The notes under the pieces: model-generated | The model's database searches: none | The model's input: only the letters and a program-made list of their open reading frames with translations | What the model was told of the DNA's origin: nothing | Shown: one piece after another, positions 31,137 to 42,722 of the stretch | How the letters are laid out: each line of letters opens with the position of its first letter | How positions within the stretch are numbered: the first letter of the stretch is position 1 | Source of the DNA: Eutreptiella sp. 'Long Island Sound 2002' | Taxonomy: Eukaryota; Euglenozoa; Euglenophyceae; Eutreptiales; Eutreptiaceae | Length of the DNA: 64,000 nucleotides | Assembly: GCA_964036045.1 (NCBI GenBank) | Contig: OZ038378.1 | Location: 177,218,341 to 177,282,340 of the forward strand | Reading direction: 5' to 3' | Program-made: the position numbers and the translations under genes

Positions 31137-31545
31137 CCCAAACTGCCCCAGCTCTTTCCGCCCATCGAATTTCAGCGACAACACCATTCAAGCAAGAACG
31201 AACACGATGCACACTTGCCCACCAAGCCTCCTCAGAGCACCCTGTTGCTCCAGAGAGGAGATGAGCACACCTATGAGGTGGAGTGTGCTTGAGGAAGAAA
31301 AAGAAGCGGAACAAATGTTCGCGTGGAAGTAAATCATCATGCCCATACTTTAGCCAAAACTCCTCGGCAGAGTGGGCATCAATACCCATATAACTGATTT
31401 GCATCCTTAAGGACCGAGTTCCGCCACAACGCTTAATCCACCACTCAACACCATCTTTTTGCAGGTCAAGAGGGTGAGCTCCGGTGCTTTTCTCATGTAC
31501 ATGGAGCAACATCTCCAGGATCTTGTCTTCCGTTTGTTTGTTCAT
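31123..31545 (-). pseudogene. Harbinger/PIF-like transposase, N-terminal fragment
   Basis: 140 codons, ATG at 31545, TAA at 31123. The stretch RMQISYMGIDAHSAEEFWLKYG followed by HLFRFFFFLKHTP, GATGCSEEAWWASVHRV and EIRWAERAGAVW follows the helical region that precedes the DDE nuclease in Harbinger transposases ('FLK-P ... GCSE-T---- V---L'). The nuclease domain itself is absent downstream. A GT after the codons for AVW could be a splice donor. Called as a truncated transposase or first exon by pattern recognition only. Confidence 0.45.
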
Positions 31546-32559
31546 TTTTGCTACCTCCTCCTTGGTGAATGTTCAAGGTTCATCGGGTCACCCCTGCATT
31601 CTCAGGGGTCCCCAAACAACGGGGGACAAAATCAGAAGTCAAAACCTCCGCTAGGGGTCACCATGATGCCCCTAGGGGCCCCTAGTATCTCAAAGTATGG
31701 GTCTCTAGTACGGCTAGACGCCCAAATAGTTGCACTGCGCGCTTGAGGCACCCCCAAGGCGCGACCTGGCCCATTTCACGAAGTTGGACATTTCCAGCAT
31801 GTTCTGGTCAGTGCAACTGCCGCCAAAACATTCGACCCCACAACATCCAGCTTCGGCATTCAGGGAATGAGTTATGGAATTCCCAGCCTATCTTTTGGCT
31901 GGACGTCCAGCCCCAGTATGGTAGTCGAGGTCTTGGCCGCGTACGTCATCCTCTACTTTTAGGGAGAAGTCATTCGATGCAGCACGTGGACAACCTGCTA
32001 TTAGTATCCGCCGACCCCTGACTTGAACTCATATTGAAACTGATGGCAATGACACGGCTAAGCTTTGGACAGGTCGAACGGGGAGCACAAAACTTCGTTC
32101 CATAAATCGAATGTTTGAGTGTTCCATTCATTGACTAGGACATAAAGAATGGACTGATTGTGCAATTCTTGGATGCATAGAAGTATCATAATTATTGGAT
32201 GATTGATACATATCATTGATGTGTGCATAATTGGATGTGTACATTAGGTATTGAGCCACTATTCTCCTTGCAAGATGTTCAACCCTTCAAATGCCATTCC
32301 GACCACTTTGCCTTGCACTATTGCTGGTTCCCCATCACTACGTCCAAGCCCCCCTTCTCAAAAATACCACAAGTGCTGACAAAAGTGTGGGTAGACCAAG
32401 GGAAGCTAATCTTGGTCGTTCGTGAAGGCAAGCAATGGGGGAAAAAGGAAGAGAAGTGGCACCCCCTTCTTGAGAAGGTGGTCATCAAAAAATTGCTATT
32501 ACCGAATGTTCCTCTTCACCGCCTTGACCATGAAGAAGCGAAAAAGGTGAACTAGAGAA
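31546..32559. other. no gene firmly recognised
   Basis: A 110-codon frame at 32223-32555 (plus strand) precedes the RT relic and may be its decayed upstream part (QVLTKVWVDQGKLILVVREG). The phrase 'cccctgcattctcaggggtccccaaacaa' near 31590 resembles 650-680. Confidence 0.4.
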
Positions 32560-32935
32560 GGTAATTGCACAGTGGATCATTGCTTCTAATGGAGAACACC
32601 CTGGAAAATGCTGCTGATTGCAAAATACAAAACCAATTGGATAAAAGATTCGGGTTTTGGCAGGTTGACCTAATGGAGCGCACCCCAGAAGTACTGGTGT
32701 TCATTGCTCCGGCTAGACCGGTTTTCTAATGGCAGGTGATGCCATTCGGCATCGCCAATGCCCTGGCGCTATTCCAAAATTGGTGACCCAAGCCATCATG
32801 TTGATCAACCAGCGCCCGTCCACGAGCTCCCCCGGCCGTCCACGAGCTTGCAACGTGTGGAGGTGTCCTAGAGGCCCACATCGATGACGTCATCTTCACG
32901 AACACCATTGAAGATCATCTCCTACAACCATCTTC
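32560..32935 (+). pseudogene. Ty3/gypsy-type reverse transcriptase relic
   Basis: Successive pieces match Ty3-type RT with frame changes and stops: EKVIAQWIIASNG, then RFGFWQVDLME, then VFIAPARPVF, a TAA, WQVMPFGIANALALFQ, and after a further shift EAHIDDVIFTNTIEDHL (the catalytic (Y)xDD). Orientation is plus. It is clearly inactive; flanking integrase or LTRs were not found. Confidence 0.65.
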
Positions 32936-33270
32936 GCATTAAATGGCAGACTTGTGAGTTCCTAAAGCCGGTGCTGGATTCTCTTGGCTTATCTCGGATC
33001 TTGGCTCATCCCCACTTCGGAGGCCGGGACTCAGCCCCGGCTTGGACGCCCCTTTTCAGTCACCGAGGCTCAGCGCGGCTTTGAGTACCGGGGCTCCGGC
33101 CCGGTTTGGACAACAGGGCCTCTGCCTGTTCCGGTATACTAAATGCGACTTGAGTCTGCATTTGCTAAACGTGCCAATTCTGCGTGGAGAGCATTTTTGT
33201 TGGATTCATTCATGGCCTCTGATACTTGGAAATCAAAGTGCGCAGAGTGTGGTGCTTTTTCACGCCCCCG
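32936..33270. other. no gene recognised
   Basis: Unique sequence between the RT relic and the palindrome; 'cttttcagtcaccgaggctcagcgcggc' and similar phrases are imperfectly repeated at 33020-33105. Confidence 0.45.
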
Positions 33271-33300
33271 TCGAATCTTTGCACATGTGCAAAGATTCGA
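33271..33300. other. 30-bp perfect palindrome centred on CACATGTG
   Basis: TCGAATCTTTGCAC plus its exact reverse complement, joined around CACATGTG with no spacer. It can form a cruciform or be a dimeric protein-binding site (the centre is an E-box, CANNTG). Symmetry stops precisely at both ends. Confidence 0.85.
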
Positions 33301-36300
33301 GATTTGCTGGCACACACAGCTTGGGATTTTGCAGTGTTGACCATTTAGTTTTGATTTGATTTTGATTTGACTTTGATTTCTGAGTCGGAGACGCCTCACT
33401 ATTCATGTGGAATTGTTTTGCAACAACAAAATGTTCCCACTTTCTATGGTCCAAAGCATTGGCACCACCTCACATCAAGCATTGCTCACGGGGTTGTTTC
33501 CGAGAGAGATTCGTCGAGCACAAAGGTTTGTCATTGTGTCACAACGCTGAACGTCATGGCACTGTGAGCAGATCCCCGAGATTCCAGCACGCTGGCGTTC
33601 TTGTTGGCTGGCGACCTGAGTTATAGATGTCCTTGAGCTCTGTGCCTTGAATAGTCAGGAGGCAGTCTGCATGTTCCCTTTTTACTCCTTTGGGGTTCTC
33701 AGTTTTGGGTACCCTCAGGTTGGTACCAGTGGATGCTTCAGCTTGGAGAGATGGTTGGGGAGATTGCCATTGACTTCAGGGGTTATAACTACAACTCCCA
33801 CTTCGCATGCTTGATGCAAGCAGCAACAACAGGCAGACCATCCATGCACATCTTGATGTGGCACTGTAGTATGCAATAGGTACCAGGTGTTGGGCCCTAT
33901 GGATCCATGTTCCTTTGGTGTAGGGGGGTTGGGGGGGCTGCAGCACATGCACCATCTGAAGCAAATGCCCACAGATCCCCACCCATTGTGGGCCCTCAAA
34001 ACAACAACTGGCAAAACGCGCAAAGAAATGTGTGGTGCATATATGGCTCCTGCTATCACTAGGGGGAATCTTTGCACTGCGCGAAAACACACAACTGTCT
34101 GTCTGTTCCATTGTCAACTAAGTACACATGGACTCCATCTTGCATTGGCGATTCACCACCCGTAGTGCATATACGCATGTATACGCATATGCACGACAGA
34201 TCAATGTGTGCACACGAGCATTGCGCCTTGCCATGCCTTGACACAACCATGCTACGCCTTGCCATGCCTTGACCCAAACGTGCCCCGGCGCACTAACGCT
34301 CCCCCAACATCCCAGTGCCATCCCAGTTTCTTCACCAATGACCCATGCACTGGAGTGTATTTCTGCAAAAGGCCAGGGATTGAGGGATGATCCAACTTGT
34401 TAAGAGGAAGCCCTGCTTATAAAAAGGCAGCCACAAAGTGCAGCCGCAATGTGTTAGGATGAAAAAAGGAAATGGCAAAAGGAAATGGCAAAAACGAAAT
34501 TCAGGCTGGTTTGCCGGTGTTCACCATTTTTGTCATTTTTTGTCTTTTGCAAGTCTCCAAGGTTTGCTGTTGTTCGTCGTTACTTGTTGTTGTCCGTCGA
34601 CAAACCTCAGGTAAATTCTGAGTGCACAAAAAGCGACCTCAATGTCCCCCGGTGTCCAGCGATTACAAAAAAAAAGCCTTAAACAAAGGCCCCAGCACCA
34701 GAGTTAGTCGGATACAGTGTTCATTGCACACGTGAAGGTGTGGCCAATGTATGAGAGTCCCACAACACCTCCCGGCCAGGCACAAGTCGCAAAACAGTCG
34801 TGGTGTGCAAGAGGAGTCCTGTAGTTGAGGAATGTATAAAGCCAGCTACACCACCCTGAGCACAGGGCAACCTTCCAAATGGAACCACACACGACAATCA
34901 AACAGGTCCCAAATCAATTCGGTACGCCATCTGTAGCTGGGACATCCTGCTGGGCTGTGTCAAACACAAGTTCATCAAGAGCAAGGGACTGGGTGTGCAA
35001 ATACAAATGGTCTTTTACACAGCCTTGTATAGCCCACCAAACATTATCCTGAGCGGCTGGCAAACACAAGTGGTGTTCGAAACGTCTTTGTATTTCTCAC
35101 AAGCCTTGCTTCCTCTGGGGGGGGACCTCAGGATTTTGATGAGAATATATTCAACAACCACCGAATACCTGGCCACTGTTGTGCCTTCCTGTGTGCCCCC
35201 AACTCCTTGTACCCAAAGCAAAAGGACGAGAAAGGCAGCCAATCAGTCTTAGCGAATACCATTTAATTGGAGGCATAAGCACAGTGCATGCCGTAACTGC
35301 AGTGCACCAAGTGGACGAGGGAGCGCCGAGGGCTCCTGCATGCATCGCGGACAGTGCTGCAGGCAGCAGCATAAAGGATGAGATAATGTGGTACTTGGAT
35401 ACACTGGGAGCGTTGCAGACCAACTATAACTGCGTGACGACACATACACACACACACAGCCTAACATGACCTCACCAATTCAACCCCCCCCCCCCCCCCG
35501 CACCCTTGCGTGGCAGGCCCTCGCCATTCCAGCCCGCCTGTCTTTATGACAGCCGGAGGACTCCCTTGTTTATCACAGAGGCCCAGCACACACACCGCCT
35601 TGCTGCCCCGGTACGCAGGTGGGGTGCTCTCTTGGACGTGGCGCATTCGCAGGTGCGTGAGCCCTTCCGCTGCGCTTGGCCCGTCTGCTGTGCCGGTCAC
35701 AACGGCCCTGCGTCGCGTCGTTTCTCTTTTGTTTTTTTCTGGACCCAAGGCCCCGACGCTGGGCCCCTTTTCCCAAGCCTCAGTCCACGGGCGTCCTCCC
35801 GTTGCGGTGCATTACGAGCCACTACACTGCGATTGGGCATGCGGCATTCGCCCCCAAGTGTTCTCTCAGCGCAGCCCCAACGCCCGGAACGCAGTGGGCG
35901 GTGGCCTCCAACAGCGACCGGACCCCCACCCTGTCCCACCCGCGTCCCTTCCTCACCACCAGCCGCACTCACTGCCCTTTCTGTGAGATCCCTAGGCTGT
36001 GCTGCGCAGCACCATGGTGGTTCGGGGCCCCACCACGACGCAGATATGCTCCGCGTGTGCGCAGGACCAAAGGCTGCGGACTGGCGGCCGTAGGGTGACC
36101 CCATGGGATACAAAACCGCCACATGCCACCTGTCGCCTAAACGTACGGGCAACCATGAGCTACAGGGCAATACGAGCACCGCGGTTGTCATCGGTAAGAA
36201 GCAAGCCGAGAAAACGTATCAACTGTCGGCGGTTGGCGCTGAATCATCGGCGGTTGGGTATTATTAGCGGGGCAACAGACGCTGGTGCAGAATCCTTCTG

Positions 36301-36750
36301 CTTACCACCCCTGCAGTAAGCTACAGGCAGAGCGTACCGGTTAAGGCAAAGTAATAGAGTATGGGGCACGAATGGGGTGTTGTCACGTCGCCCACTGGCC
36401 ACGAGGGGTGGAGTGCGGTAAGCCTCGTTTGGGTGGCTGGGGTGGCTGAGGTCCCCAGGCTGCACAGCAACGGGGCCTCTGGCTGTCAGAGGCGTGGGGT
36501 TGTGGACAGACAAACGATTTGGCGAGTTCTGCCCGGCTAACGTGAGAGTGGCATCGTCTCAGGTGTTGCTCTGTGTTCCCTGCGTCCCTAGCGGACGAAC
36601 TGCTGCATCACGGTTTGTCTGGTGGGGCGCCTTGCATCGCCTTGGGCACACACCATGGGCGGTCTATGCCCCATAAGTAGTCGGTTTCGCACTTCCGGCC
36701 ACCTGTATAGGGGCGGAGACCACGAGGTGCGGCACGCAAATACAGCACAG
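33301..36750. other. no gene recognised
   Basis: About 3.4 kb with only short, overlapping frames on both strands. Small repeats: 'gccttgccatgccttgac' at 34225-34275, a dinucleotide CA run at 35445-35458 and a C-run at 35484-35499. G+C rises sharply after about 35480. Frames after 35500 overlap in five of six phases and carry no recognisable domain. Confidence 0.5.
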
Positions 36751-36751
36751 C

Positions 36752-36822
36752 ACACCACACCACACCACACCACACCACACCACACCACACCACACCACAC
36801 CACACCACACCACACCACAGCC
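36752..36822. repeat. short pentanucleotide array (ACACC)n
   Basis: About 14 uninterrupted CACAC/ACACC units, directly followed by module R2, the same order as in the larger arrays at 49150-49790 and beyond. Confidence 0.95.
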
Positions 36823-36825
36823 TGA

Positions 36826-37320
36826 GTACTCCCCAGCTCTACCCACGGGCTGGGTGCCGGGTGCGAAGCCCCGGACGACAGGGCCCGGGCACTGCCCTGC
36901 AGGCAGTGTACTAACAGTGTCGGGTGCGCGCACGCCCCAGTGCCAAGCACCACCCCCAAGGGACCCCGCGGCCCCCTAGTACCGGCCGCCACGGCCCTGG
37001 GAACGGTCGGCACCCCTAGCGAGGACGGGTGACCTAGCCTCCCCCTCCTCTCCCCCCAGCACGCCCGCCCACTCACAGGGCCCTCAGCAGAGCCCTGGCA
37101 TGTGCCCCCCCAGCGCTCCTGCTTCTGCCCCCCCCCATCGCCGCCCCCGCGCACGCCCCGGTGCCCCCTCCCTCCTAGCCCCATGTGCACCCCCGTTCCT
37201 GCGGGCGGTGCGGCCGACGGCGCGGAGGCCCCCCCAGGAGAGGGGCTTCGCCGGCACCGCCGCGGCCAGGTGTGTACCAGGGAGACAGGGACAGAGGGAG
37301 CCAGGGGGGGGCAGACCACA
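36826..37320. repeat. module R2 (with start of R3), copy 1
   Basis: Starts 'ctctacccacgggctgggtg', contains 'gtgcgaagccccggac', 'actaacagtgtcgggtgcg' and 'ggccctgggaacggtc'. Homologous to 49792-50100, 53581-53890 and 60480-60790. Here it passes directly into the 47-bp array. Confidence 0.85.
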
Positions 37321-37572
37321 CAGAGGTGAGAGGCAGTGTATTGCAGGAGTTCCACTGCCCACTGCCCCCAGGCAGTGAAGCAGTGTATTGCAGGAGTTGC
37401 ACTGCCCGCTGCCCCCCAGGCAGCGGGGCAGTGTATTGCAAGAGTTCCACTGCCCACTGCCCCCAGGCAGTGGGGCAGTGTATTGCAGGAGGTCCACTAC
37501 CCACTGCCCCCAGGCAGTGGGGCAGTGTGTTGCAGGAGGTCCACTGCCCGCTGCCCCCAGGCAGTGAGGCAG
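37321..37572. repeat. 47-bp hairpin minisatellite, block 1
   Basis: About five units. Consensus of a unit: arm CACTGCCCACTGCC, 4-nt loop CCCA, arm GGCAGTGAGGCAGTG, then a 14-nt linker (tattgcaggagttc). The arms pair over about 14 bp with a single bulge. Confidence 0.95.
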
Positions 37573-38170
37573 TGTATTGGGCAGCGCCACGGTGGCGCTC
37601 TGCCCTCAAGTTTGCGCCACGACGGCGCACGTGTACGTTGACTGCACCACGGTGGTGCCCTGTCACTGAATTGGGGCCACGGCGGCGCAGGGCTGTCTGG
37701 GCAGCGCCGCGGTGGCGCTCTGCCCCGAAGATCGCGCCACGATGGCGCACGTGTACGTTGGCGGCACCACGATGGCGCTCTGCCACTGGGCTGCGCCACG
37801 GAGGCATAGGGCTGTCTGGGCAGTGCCACGATGGCGTGCCCCGAAGATTGCGCCACGGCGGCGCATGTGCACGTTGACTGCACCACGATGGTGTGCTGCC
37901 ACTAAAGTGGCGCCACGTTGGCGCTTGATTGTTTGGGCGGCGCCACGGTGGCGCTCTGCCCCGAAGGCCGCGCCACGACGTCGCACGAGTACGTTCGTGG
38001 TACCACGGTGGTGCCTTGCCACTGAGCCCGCGCCACGTTGGCGCAGGGCTGTCGGCGCAGCGCCACGGTGGCGCTCCACTCTTGAGGTCGCGCCACAGTG
38101 ACGCATGTATTCGTTGGCGGCGCCACGGTGGTACCCTGCCACTCAGCCAGCGCCACGTCGGCGTCCGGCG
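37573..38170. repeat. ~60-bp palindromic minisatellite, left arm (about 10 units)
   Basis: Each unit centres on GCGCCAC-G-GTGGCGC or a variant in which both sides change together (GCACCAC-G-GTGGTGC), followed by 'ctctgccccgaag' or 'ctgccactg' and a second shorter palindrome. Centres occur near 37590, 37650, 37707, 37768, 37826, 37885, 37944, 38004, 38065 and 38125. Confidence 0.9.
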
Positions 38171-38395
38171 GTCGGGGGAGGCCACGTAGATGCGTCTCTC
38201 CCCCACAGGACTGCATTTCTGGCCGAGGGAGGGGTCCTGGACGGTTGGCGGGCGGGGTGGGCCCGGCCTGACACAGGGAAGACGCACAGAGAACCACGAC
38301 GTATCACGACTGACTTCAGGGGTGGCAGTGCGTGTTGGCAGTCCGTCCCACAGCTACCATGCTGAGGGTTTTTAGACTGGTGCCAGGTCACCAGG

Positions 38396-39385
38396 CAGTG
38401 AGGCGGTGTATTACAGGAGTAGCACTGCCCACTGCCCCCAGGCAGTGAGGCAGTGCATTGCAGGAGTTGCACCGCCCACTGCCCCCAGGCAGTGAGGCAA
38501 CGTATTACAGGAGTGGCACTGCCCTCTGCGCCCAGGCAGGGAGGCAGTGCATTGAAGGAGTTGCACCGCCCACTGCCCCCAGGCAGTGACGCACTGTGTT
38601 GCAGGAGTCCCACTGCCCATTGCCCCCAAGCAGTGAGGCAGTGCATTGCACGAGTTCCACTGCCCATTGCCTCCAGGCAGCGTATTACAGGAGTAGCACT
38701 GCCCTCAGCCCCCAGGCGGGGAGGTAGTGCATGGCAGGAGTAGCACTGCCCACTGCCCCCAGGCAGTGAGGTAGTGCATTGCGGAAGTTCGGCTGCCCAC
38801 AGCCCCCAGGATGTGAGGCGGTGCACTGCAGGAGTTGCGCCGCTCAATGCCCCCGGGTAGTGAGGCAGTGTACTGCAGGAGTTCCACTGCCCACAGCCCG
38901 CAAGCAGTGAGGCGGTGTATTACAGGAGTAGCACTGCCCACTGCCCCCAGGGAGTGAGGCAGTGCATTGCAGGAGTTGCATTGCCCACTGCCCCCAGGCA
39001 GTGAGGCAGTGCGTTGCGGAAGTGACACAGCCCACTGCCCACTGCCCCACGCGGTGAGGCAGTGTATTGCAGGAGTTGCACTGCCCACTGCCCCCTGGCA
39101 GTGTGGCAGTGTATTGCACCGGTTGCACCAGCCACGGCCTCCAGGCGGTGTGGCAGTGCAAAGTAGGAACTCCACTGCCCACTGCCCCTACCCCCGGGCG
39201 GTGAGGCAGTGTATTGCAGGAGTTGCACTGCCCACTTCCCCCAGGCAGTGGGGCCGTGCATTGCAAGGGTTCCCATGCCCACTGCCCCTAGGCATTGAGG
39301 CAGTGTATTGCAGGAGTTTCACTGCCCATTGCCCCCAGCAGTGAGGCAGTGCATTGCAGAAGTTTCATTGCCCACTGCCCCCAGG
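38396..39385. repeat. 47-bp hairpin minisatellite, block 2 (centre of the inverted repeat)
   Basis: About 21 units with more variation than the rightmost blocks; several units are shortened or carry extra dinucleotides, and covarying arm changes occur (e.g. around 38820-38840, 39120-39150). Confidence 0.92.
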
Positions 39386-39675
39386 CCCTCATCAGGCCGG
39401 GCCCACCCCGCCCGCCACCCGTCCAGGGCTCCTCCCTAGGCCAGAGGTGCAGCCTGTGAGGGGCAGATGCACCACTGCCATACACCTCACCTCCTCGATA
39501 TCTGGTGGCCTGGCACCGGGATAAAAACCCTCAGGATGGTAGCTGTGGGACGGATTGCCCACAAGCACAGCCAGGCAACGGCCACGTGTTTGCCGGGAAA
39601 CCAGTAGGTCGTACAATTTTCGTCGTCCCTCTCCCCCCCCCATGCCCCTTCCCGCGCTTTCCTCCAGGACGGAGC

Positions 39676-40372
39676 GCCTGAATGGCGCCAGCTCAGCAGT
39701 AGAGCACCAACGTGGTGCAGCCTGCGCACGAATGCGCCGTCGTGGCGCCGCCCCCATGGCATAGCGCCACCATGGCGCCTACTCAGTGGCAGGGCGCCGC
39801 CGTGGTGCAGCCAACGTACAGGTATGCCGTTGCTGCGCAACCTCCAGGGCAGTGCGCCACCGTGGCACGCGCCCCGACAGCTCTGCGCCAACATGGCGCA
39901 GGCTCAGTGGCGGGGCACCATCGTGGTGCCGCGAACGTACCGGTGCTCCGTCGTGGCACCGCCTTCTCGGCAGAGCGCCGCCGTGGCGCCGCCCACACAA
40001 TCCAGCGCCAAAGTGGCGCCACTTCAGTGGCAGCGCACCACCGAGGTGCAGTCAACGTGCACGAGTGCCGCCGTGGCGCAATGTTCGGGGCACGGCGCCG
40101 TCGTGGCAGTGCCCGGACAGCCCTATGCCTCCGTGGCGCCTGTTCAGTGGCAGAGCGCCATCGTGGTGCCGCCAAAGTACACGTGCGCCATCGTGGCGCA
40201 TTCCTCACGGCAGAGCGCCACCGCGGCGCTGCCCAGACAGCCCTGCGCCGACATGGCGCCAATTCGGTGACATGGCACCACCGCGGTGCAGTCAACATCC
40301 ACATGCGCCGTCGTGGCGCAACCTTCAGGGCAGAGCGCCACCGTGGCGCTGCCCAGACGGTCTTCGTGCGCC
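39676..40372. repeat. ~60-bp palindromic minisatellite, right arm (inverted)
   Basis: About 11-12 units, reverse complement of the left arm ('cagtggcagggcgcc', 'gccaacgtaca'). Palindromic centres include GCGCCACCATGGCGC (39766-39780), GCGCCGCCGTGG and GCACCATCGTGGTGC. Confidence 0.9.
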
Positions 40373-41155
40373 AGCCTGGCCATGGTGTATCCTCTAGGCC
40401 GATACTCGAGGCACCATGGCGAGGTCTGCACCTGGCGCTCCGCCAACCTCCGTGACACCCCGTGCAGAGGTGACTTGTCATCGGCGGTACTCACCGCCTC
40501 ACGTGCCATCGGCGTACGTCGCCGTCTCGCTCGGGCACCATCGTGGTGCCACTTTCTCGGTCACGTGCCGTCTCGGTGCACGTATCGTAGGGCTCGTCGT
40601 TTGGGCTCGGCCTTTGCGGCCGGGCGTCGTCGGTGACCTCCACAGCGGTGCACCACCGTGGTACTATGGCTGTGACGCACGTCCCGCACTCACCGAACCC
40701 GGGGGTACCCAGGCCACCGGCGGTGCGCGTGATCGTGTGGTGTGACCGTACTCGCGACGCCGGCGGTACTTAGCCCGCCGGGAGTGCGCATAGTCGTGCA
40801 GGGCCGCGTTCTATTTCGCCCGGGAACGTTTCCAAGTCGGGGGTGATGCCCCGGGAGACCCACACCTTCCGTGCCCGTTGATCCTGGGACGCTACCTCGG
40901 GTGGATCCAGGACAGTTCGGAGCGGTCGGTGGCCAGGACCGGAGAGCAGATCGGAGGGTAGCGTTGTCGTACACCGGCGCTTTGACCCTGACGGCCTGCT
41001 GGGAGGGGTGTTCTCAGGTGAGCGACGAGATTCGTCTTACTCTAGCGGAGGTAAGACGGAGGACTCCCTCGGCTGTGCCTGCGTGGGGCCCCCGGGGGAC
41101 GACGCCAAGGCTCACCGTACGTGGGACCGCGGCAGGCGCTCCTCCTCCTCCCCCT
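40373..41155. other. no gene recognised
   Basis: Unique G+C-rich sequence right of the inverted repeat; frames are short on both strands and no domain is recognised. It may hold decayed remains of the element's original flank. Confidence 0.45.
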
Positions 41156-42085
41156 CCTCCCCCAGGCACTGTGGCACTGCATTGCAGGAGTTGCACTGCC
41201 CACTGCACCCACGCAGTGAGGCACTGTAGTGCAAGAGTTCCACCGCCCACTCGCCCCGGCAGTGAGGCAGCGCTTTGCAGGGGTTCCCATGCCCACTGCC
41301 CCCAGGCAGTGAGGCAGTGCATTGCAGGAGTTCCGCTGCCCACTGCCCCCTAGCAGTGAGGCGGTGTACTGCAGAAGGTCCACTGCCCACTGCCCCAAGG
41401 CAGTGAGGCACCGCACTACAGGAGTTCCATTGCCCACTGCGCCGAGACAAAGAGGCGGTGCGTTGCAGGAGTTCCAGTGCCCATTGCCCCGACGCAGTGA
41501 GGCAGTTCATTGCAGGAGTCCCCCTGCCCACTACCCCCATGGAATGAGGCAGTGCATTACAAGAGTTGCACTACCCACTGTCCCCAGGCAGTGAGCCAGT
41601 GCATTGCAGGAGTTCCGATGCCCACTGCCCCAAGGCATTGAGGGGGTGCGTTGCAGGATTTCCACTCCCCACTGCCCCTAGGCAGAGAGGCAGTGCATTG
41701 CAAGAGTTCCACTGCCAACTGCCCCCAGGCAGTGAGGCGGTGTGTTGCAGGAGTTCTCCACTGCCCACTGCCCCGAGGCAGTGAGGCGGTGGGTTGCAGG
41801 AGTTCCATTGCCCACTGCCCCAAGGCAGTGAGGCAGTGCATTGCACGAGTTGCACGGCCCACCGCCCCCAGGCGGTGAGGCGGTGCGTTGCAGGAGCCCC
41901 ACTGCCCACTGCCGCCAGGCAGTGAGGCAGTGTGTTGGAGGGATCCCACTGCCCACTGCCCCCGGGCACTGAGGCAATACGTTGCAGGAATTCCACTGCC
42001 CGCTGCCCCCAGGCAGCGAGGCACTGTATTGCAGGAGTCCCACTGCCCACGGCCCCCGGGCGGTGAGGCAGTGCGTTGCAGGAGA
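41156..42085. repeat. 47-bp hairpin minisatellite, block 3
   Basis: About 20 units. Clear paired changes: near 41995-42025 an A:T arm pair becomes G:C (CCGCTGCC with GGCAGCG); near 41850-41885 T:A pairs become C:G (CCACCGCC with GGCGGTG). Confidence 0.93.
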
Positions 42086-42132
42086 AGGGGTGTGCACCCG
42101 CCAGCGCTAGACGACGGCTCCCCGCCAAGCGA

Positions 42133-42604
42133 CTGGAATTATGGGAATTATGGGGAATTATGGGGAATTATGGGGAATTATGGGGAATTATGGGGAATTT
42201 GGGTGGAATTATGGGGCATTATGGGGAATTATGGGGAATCATGGGGGTACTATGGGGAATTATGGGGAATTATGGGGAATTATGGGGGGATTATGGGGAA
42301 TTATGGGGAATTTGGGTGGAATTATGGGGAATTATGGGGAATTATGGGTGAATTTCGGGGAATTATGGGGGAATTATGGGAAAATTATGGGGAATAATGG
42401 GGAATTATGGGGAAATATGGGGAATTATAGGGAATTATGGGGAATTATGGGGAATTATGGGGAATTTGGGTGGAATAATGGGGAATTATGGGGAATTATG
42501 GGTGAATTTTGGGGAATTTGGGTGGAATTATGGGGAAATATGGGGAATCATGGGTGAATTTTGGGGAATTATGGTGAATTATGGGGAATTATGGGGGAAT
42601 TGTG
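42133..42604. repeat. 11-bp array (GGGGAATTATG)n, left inverted terminus
   Basis: About 40 units of 11-12 bp, interrupted at intervals by 'gggaatttgggtggaatt', which itself recurs (42196, 42308, 42460, 42515), indicating block duplication. Confidence 0.95.
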
Positions 42605-42722
42605 GCTTGGTTTGGATTCTTGATGCGTTGCCGTTTGTTCCCGATGGCTTGCTTTTGATGCTTCCCGATTGATTGCTGTTGATTCCTGATGTGTTGCCTG
42701 GTTGCTGGTGATCCCTGCTGGT

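Larger units (their letters stand above)
37573..40372. mobile_element. foldback-like structure: long inverted repeat of ~60-bp palindromic units around a 47-bp array
   Basis: Left arm 37573-38395, right arm 39386-40372 inverted, and a 47-bp array between. Outside the tandem units the arms still match as inverted copies: 38165-38290 pairs with 39378-39480 (the 'gcgggcggggtgggcccggcc' region), and 38330-38390 pairs with 39505-39570 (the 'cccacagctaccat' and 'ctggtgccagg' region). Long inverted repeats made of tandem subrepeats are the hallmark of foldback (FB-type) elements. No transposase is present. Boundaries are approximate because of the repeats. Confidence 0.6.

Noticed and set aside
42076-42672. 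Gly/Asn/Tyr/Trp-rich frames (MGNYGELWGI type) at the 11-bp array
   Set aside because: Direct translation of GGGGAATTATG repeats; three frames give near-identical products.
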